From contig SLDM01000315.1 of NCBI GenBank assembly GCA_007125255.1, positions 1-5,829 of the forward strand: 5,829 bases of DNA, given 5' to 3'. The position numbers and the translations under genes are program-made. Positions 4,511-5,829 of the stretch are shown in pieces. Source of the stretch: Phycisphaerales bacterium. Its GTDB lineage: Bacteria > Planctomycetota > Phycisphaerae > Phycisphaerales > SM1A02. Position 1 is the first letter of the stretch. Every line of letters starts with the position of its first letter. The notes beneath the pieces were generated by a model. That model saw only the letters and a list, made by a program, of their open reading frames with translations, was not told the DNA's origin and did not search any database.

Positions 4511-5829
4511 TCAGAACGGCAGCTCCGCACTGAAACTGAGAACCTGCGTTTCATCCGCATCCTCCTTGAGGACGGGGAAGGCGAAGTCGAATGCAATCGG
4601 CACCGGGCCGAACTGGGGGATATACAACCGGAGACCCGTCCCGAGCGAGACTCGATACTCGTCGAAACCGACCGAATCGGTGACGGTGCCGCTGTCGACG
4701 AAGAAAACGCCGGTGATCGCCTCCCCGAAGATCGGGAACTCGTACTGCGCCCCGGCGAAGAACATCCACGTTCCGCCGATCGGGTCATCGCTCGGATCAC
4801 CGTTGTCCGCCCGAATGCCCTTGGGGCTGATTTCACGGAACCGGAAGCCGCGGAAGCTGCGGCCGCCGCGGTAGAAGCGCTCGTAGGTGGGGGGGGTGTC
4901 GCCGCCGAAGATATAGCCCAGCTCGGTATTGAGTCGAAGCGTGGTCTTGCGGCCGAGAAAGTCTTCGTCGAGGGTGAAGAACACCGTGTAATCCCCGCTC
5001 ACGCGGTTGAACTCGAAGTCGCCGCCGAGCGCGCCGACCCGGTCGTAGGCGATGGAGAACCGGCTGCCGCGGCCGGGACGGGTGATCGTGGTGATGGTAT
5101 TGCGGGTCAGGGAGACGCCGACCGTGGTGAGGAAGTCCGGTCCGGCGTCATCAAAGATGGCGGTCGGCGCAATCGAGTCAATGCGCGAGAGTTCGACGCG
5201 GTCGACCCGGGTGCGCAGCTGTCCGCTCCAGACATCCCCGAACTGCCGTCCAATCGCCACGGTCCCGGAGATGCGTTCCTCGTCAAATCGCCGGAATTCA
5301 CGTTGCTGGAAGGTCCCCGAGAGCCGAAGCGAATAGTCGGTCTCGAACAGGTTCGGTTCGGTGATGCTCGCGGAATACTGGAACAGTTCATTGCCCGGCC
5401 GGAGCGTCATGTTGAACCGCTGGCCCGCGCCGCGAAAGGCGCGGCCCCGAAACAGCTCTCCCCAGGTTTCCGGCCAGTCGGCGATGTCGAAGTTGTCCTG
5501 GGAGAGGGAGATTTCTCCGAAGAGGCCGGCATCGGAGCCGACCGCGACGCCGAAGCCGAGCGAGCCGGTATTGCGCTCCTTGATCTCGACGAGCACATCG
5601 CGGACTTCCTCATCCTCGTCGGTCGGCTCCTGCACCGTGATCCGCACGTCGTTGAAGAGCCGGGTGTCGCGCAGCCGGCGGGTCGATCGAGCGAGTTCCG
5701 TCGCGTCCAGCGGGCGTCCGGGCTGCAGGCGCACCTGCCGGCGAATGACCTTGTCTTTCGTCAGGAAGTTGCCCTGAATGTTCACCATGCCGGTGGTCGC
5801 GCGCTCCCCCTCATCGATCACCAGGTCGA
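4511..5829 (-). CDS. bamA: Outer membrane protein assembly factor BamA, C-terminal part (5' end beyond window)
   Basis: BamA is the outer-membrane core of the BAM complex and inserts beta-barrel proteins. The 438 complete codons visible begin inside the last POTRA domain. MVNIQGNFLTKDKVIRRQ and LARSTRRLRDTRLFNDVRI are typical of POTRA5, which ends about residue 83 counted from the GTG at 5819-5821. The rest is the beta-barrel, with many alternating aromatic and polar strands. YERFYRGGRSFRGF (about 313-326) matches the conserved loop 6 region of E. coli (YENFYAGG...VRGF), including the RGF motif. The final strand ends SFSAELPF, with the C-terminal Phe expected of outer-membrane barrels. The frame is open to the window edge, so the GTG at 5821 is not the true start; the signal peptide and earlier POTRA domains lie outside. 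Eight consecutive G on the plus strand (4889-4896) encode the Pro-Pro just before loop 6. TamA and other Omp85 members are less likely given the skp/lpx neighbours. Confidence 0.95.
   Translation of the reverse strand, partial: DLVIDEGERATTGMVNIQGNFLTKDKVIRRQVRLQPGRPLDATELARSTRRLRDTRLFNDVRITVQEPTDEDEEVRDVLVEIKERNTGSLGFGVAVGSDAGLFGEISLSQDNFDIADWPETWGELFRGRAFRGAGQRFNMTLRPGNELFQYSASITEPNLFETDYSLRLSGTFQQREFRRFDEERISGTVAIGRQFGDVWSGQLRTRVDRVELSRIDSIAPTAIFDDAGPDFLTTVGVSLTRNTITTITRPGRGSRFSIAYDRVGALGGDFEFNRVSGDYTVFFTLDEDFLGRKTTLRLNTELGYIFGGDTPPTYERFYRGGRSFRGFRFREISPKGIRADNGDPSDDPIGGTWMFFAGAQYEFPIFGEAITGVFFVDSGTVTDSVGFDEYRVSLGTGLRLYIPQFGPVPIAFDFAFPVLKEDADETQVLSFSAELPF

Noticed and set aside
4308..4874. 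A 188-codon open frame on the plus strand across the bamA 3' end and the repeat array
   Set aside because: Most of it is opposite the bamA barrel, and the part in the spacer reads through the 14-nt repeats. The Ser/Pro/Arg-rich translation has no recognisable domain.

Overview
The window is GC-rich bacterial DNA in which every supported gene lies on the minus strand. Read in the direction of transcription (high to low coordinate) the order is bamA (5' end outside the window), a first OmpH/Skp-like chaperone gene, a second OmpH/Skp-like gene, lpxD, an lpxC-fabZ fusion gene, and lpxA (3' end outside the window). This is the outer-membrane biogenesis cluster of diderm bacteria. It resembles the Proteobacterial bamA-skp-lpxD-fabZ-lpxA order, but here fabZ is fused to the 3' end of lpxC and the skp-like gene is doubled. 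That layout, with the GC content and the divergent LpxC N-terminus, suggests a member of the Planctomycetota, perhaps Phycisphaerae or a relative. This is an inference from general knowledge and was not tested by a search. LpxC-FabZ fusions also occur in the Bacteroidota and related groups.

Layout: 4511-5829 is the last POTRA domain and the whole beta-barrel of BamA, ending in the expected C-terminal Phe. 4259-4510 is a 252-nt spacer with a GC-rich palindrome and four copies of a 14-nt tandem repeat. 3602-4258 and 2861-3490 are two paralogous periplasmic coiled-coil chaperones, separated by a 111-nt spacer that carries a 13-bp hairpin. 1754-2803 is LpxD. 366-1724 is LpxC-FabZ. 1-319 is the first 106 codons of LpxA. 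Spacers in the downstream half are short (57, 29 and 46 nt), which fits cotranscription.

How the genes work together: LpxA adds the first 3-hydroxyacyl chain to UDP-GlcNAc, the LpxC half deacetylates the product, and LpxD adds the second 3-hydroxyacyl chain. These are the first three committed steps of lipid A synthesis. The FabZ half dehydrates 3-hydroxyacyl-ACP, the same precursor that LpxA and LpxD consume, so the fusion places the branch point between lipid A and phospholipid synthesis on one polypeptide. The OmpH/Skp proteins would hold unfolded outer-membrane proteins in the periplasm and pass them to BamA for insertion. The organism therefore very probably makes lipid A and a conventional asymmetric outer membrane.

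I see no RNA gene, mobile element, CRISPR array or defence system. The less ordinary features are the tandem skp paralogs with atypical N-termini, the 14-nt repeat array ahead of them, the hairpins in the spacers, and an 8-nt cytosine run in the bamA coding strand. I found no convincing evidence of an undescribed system.
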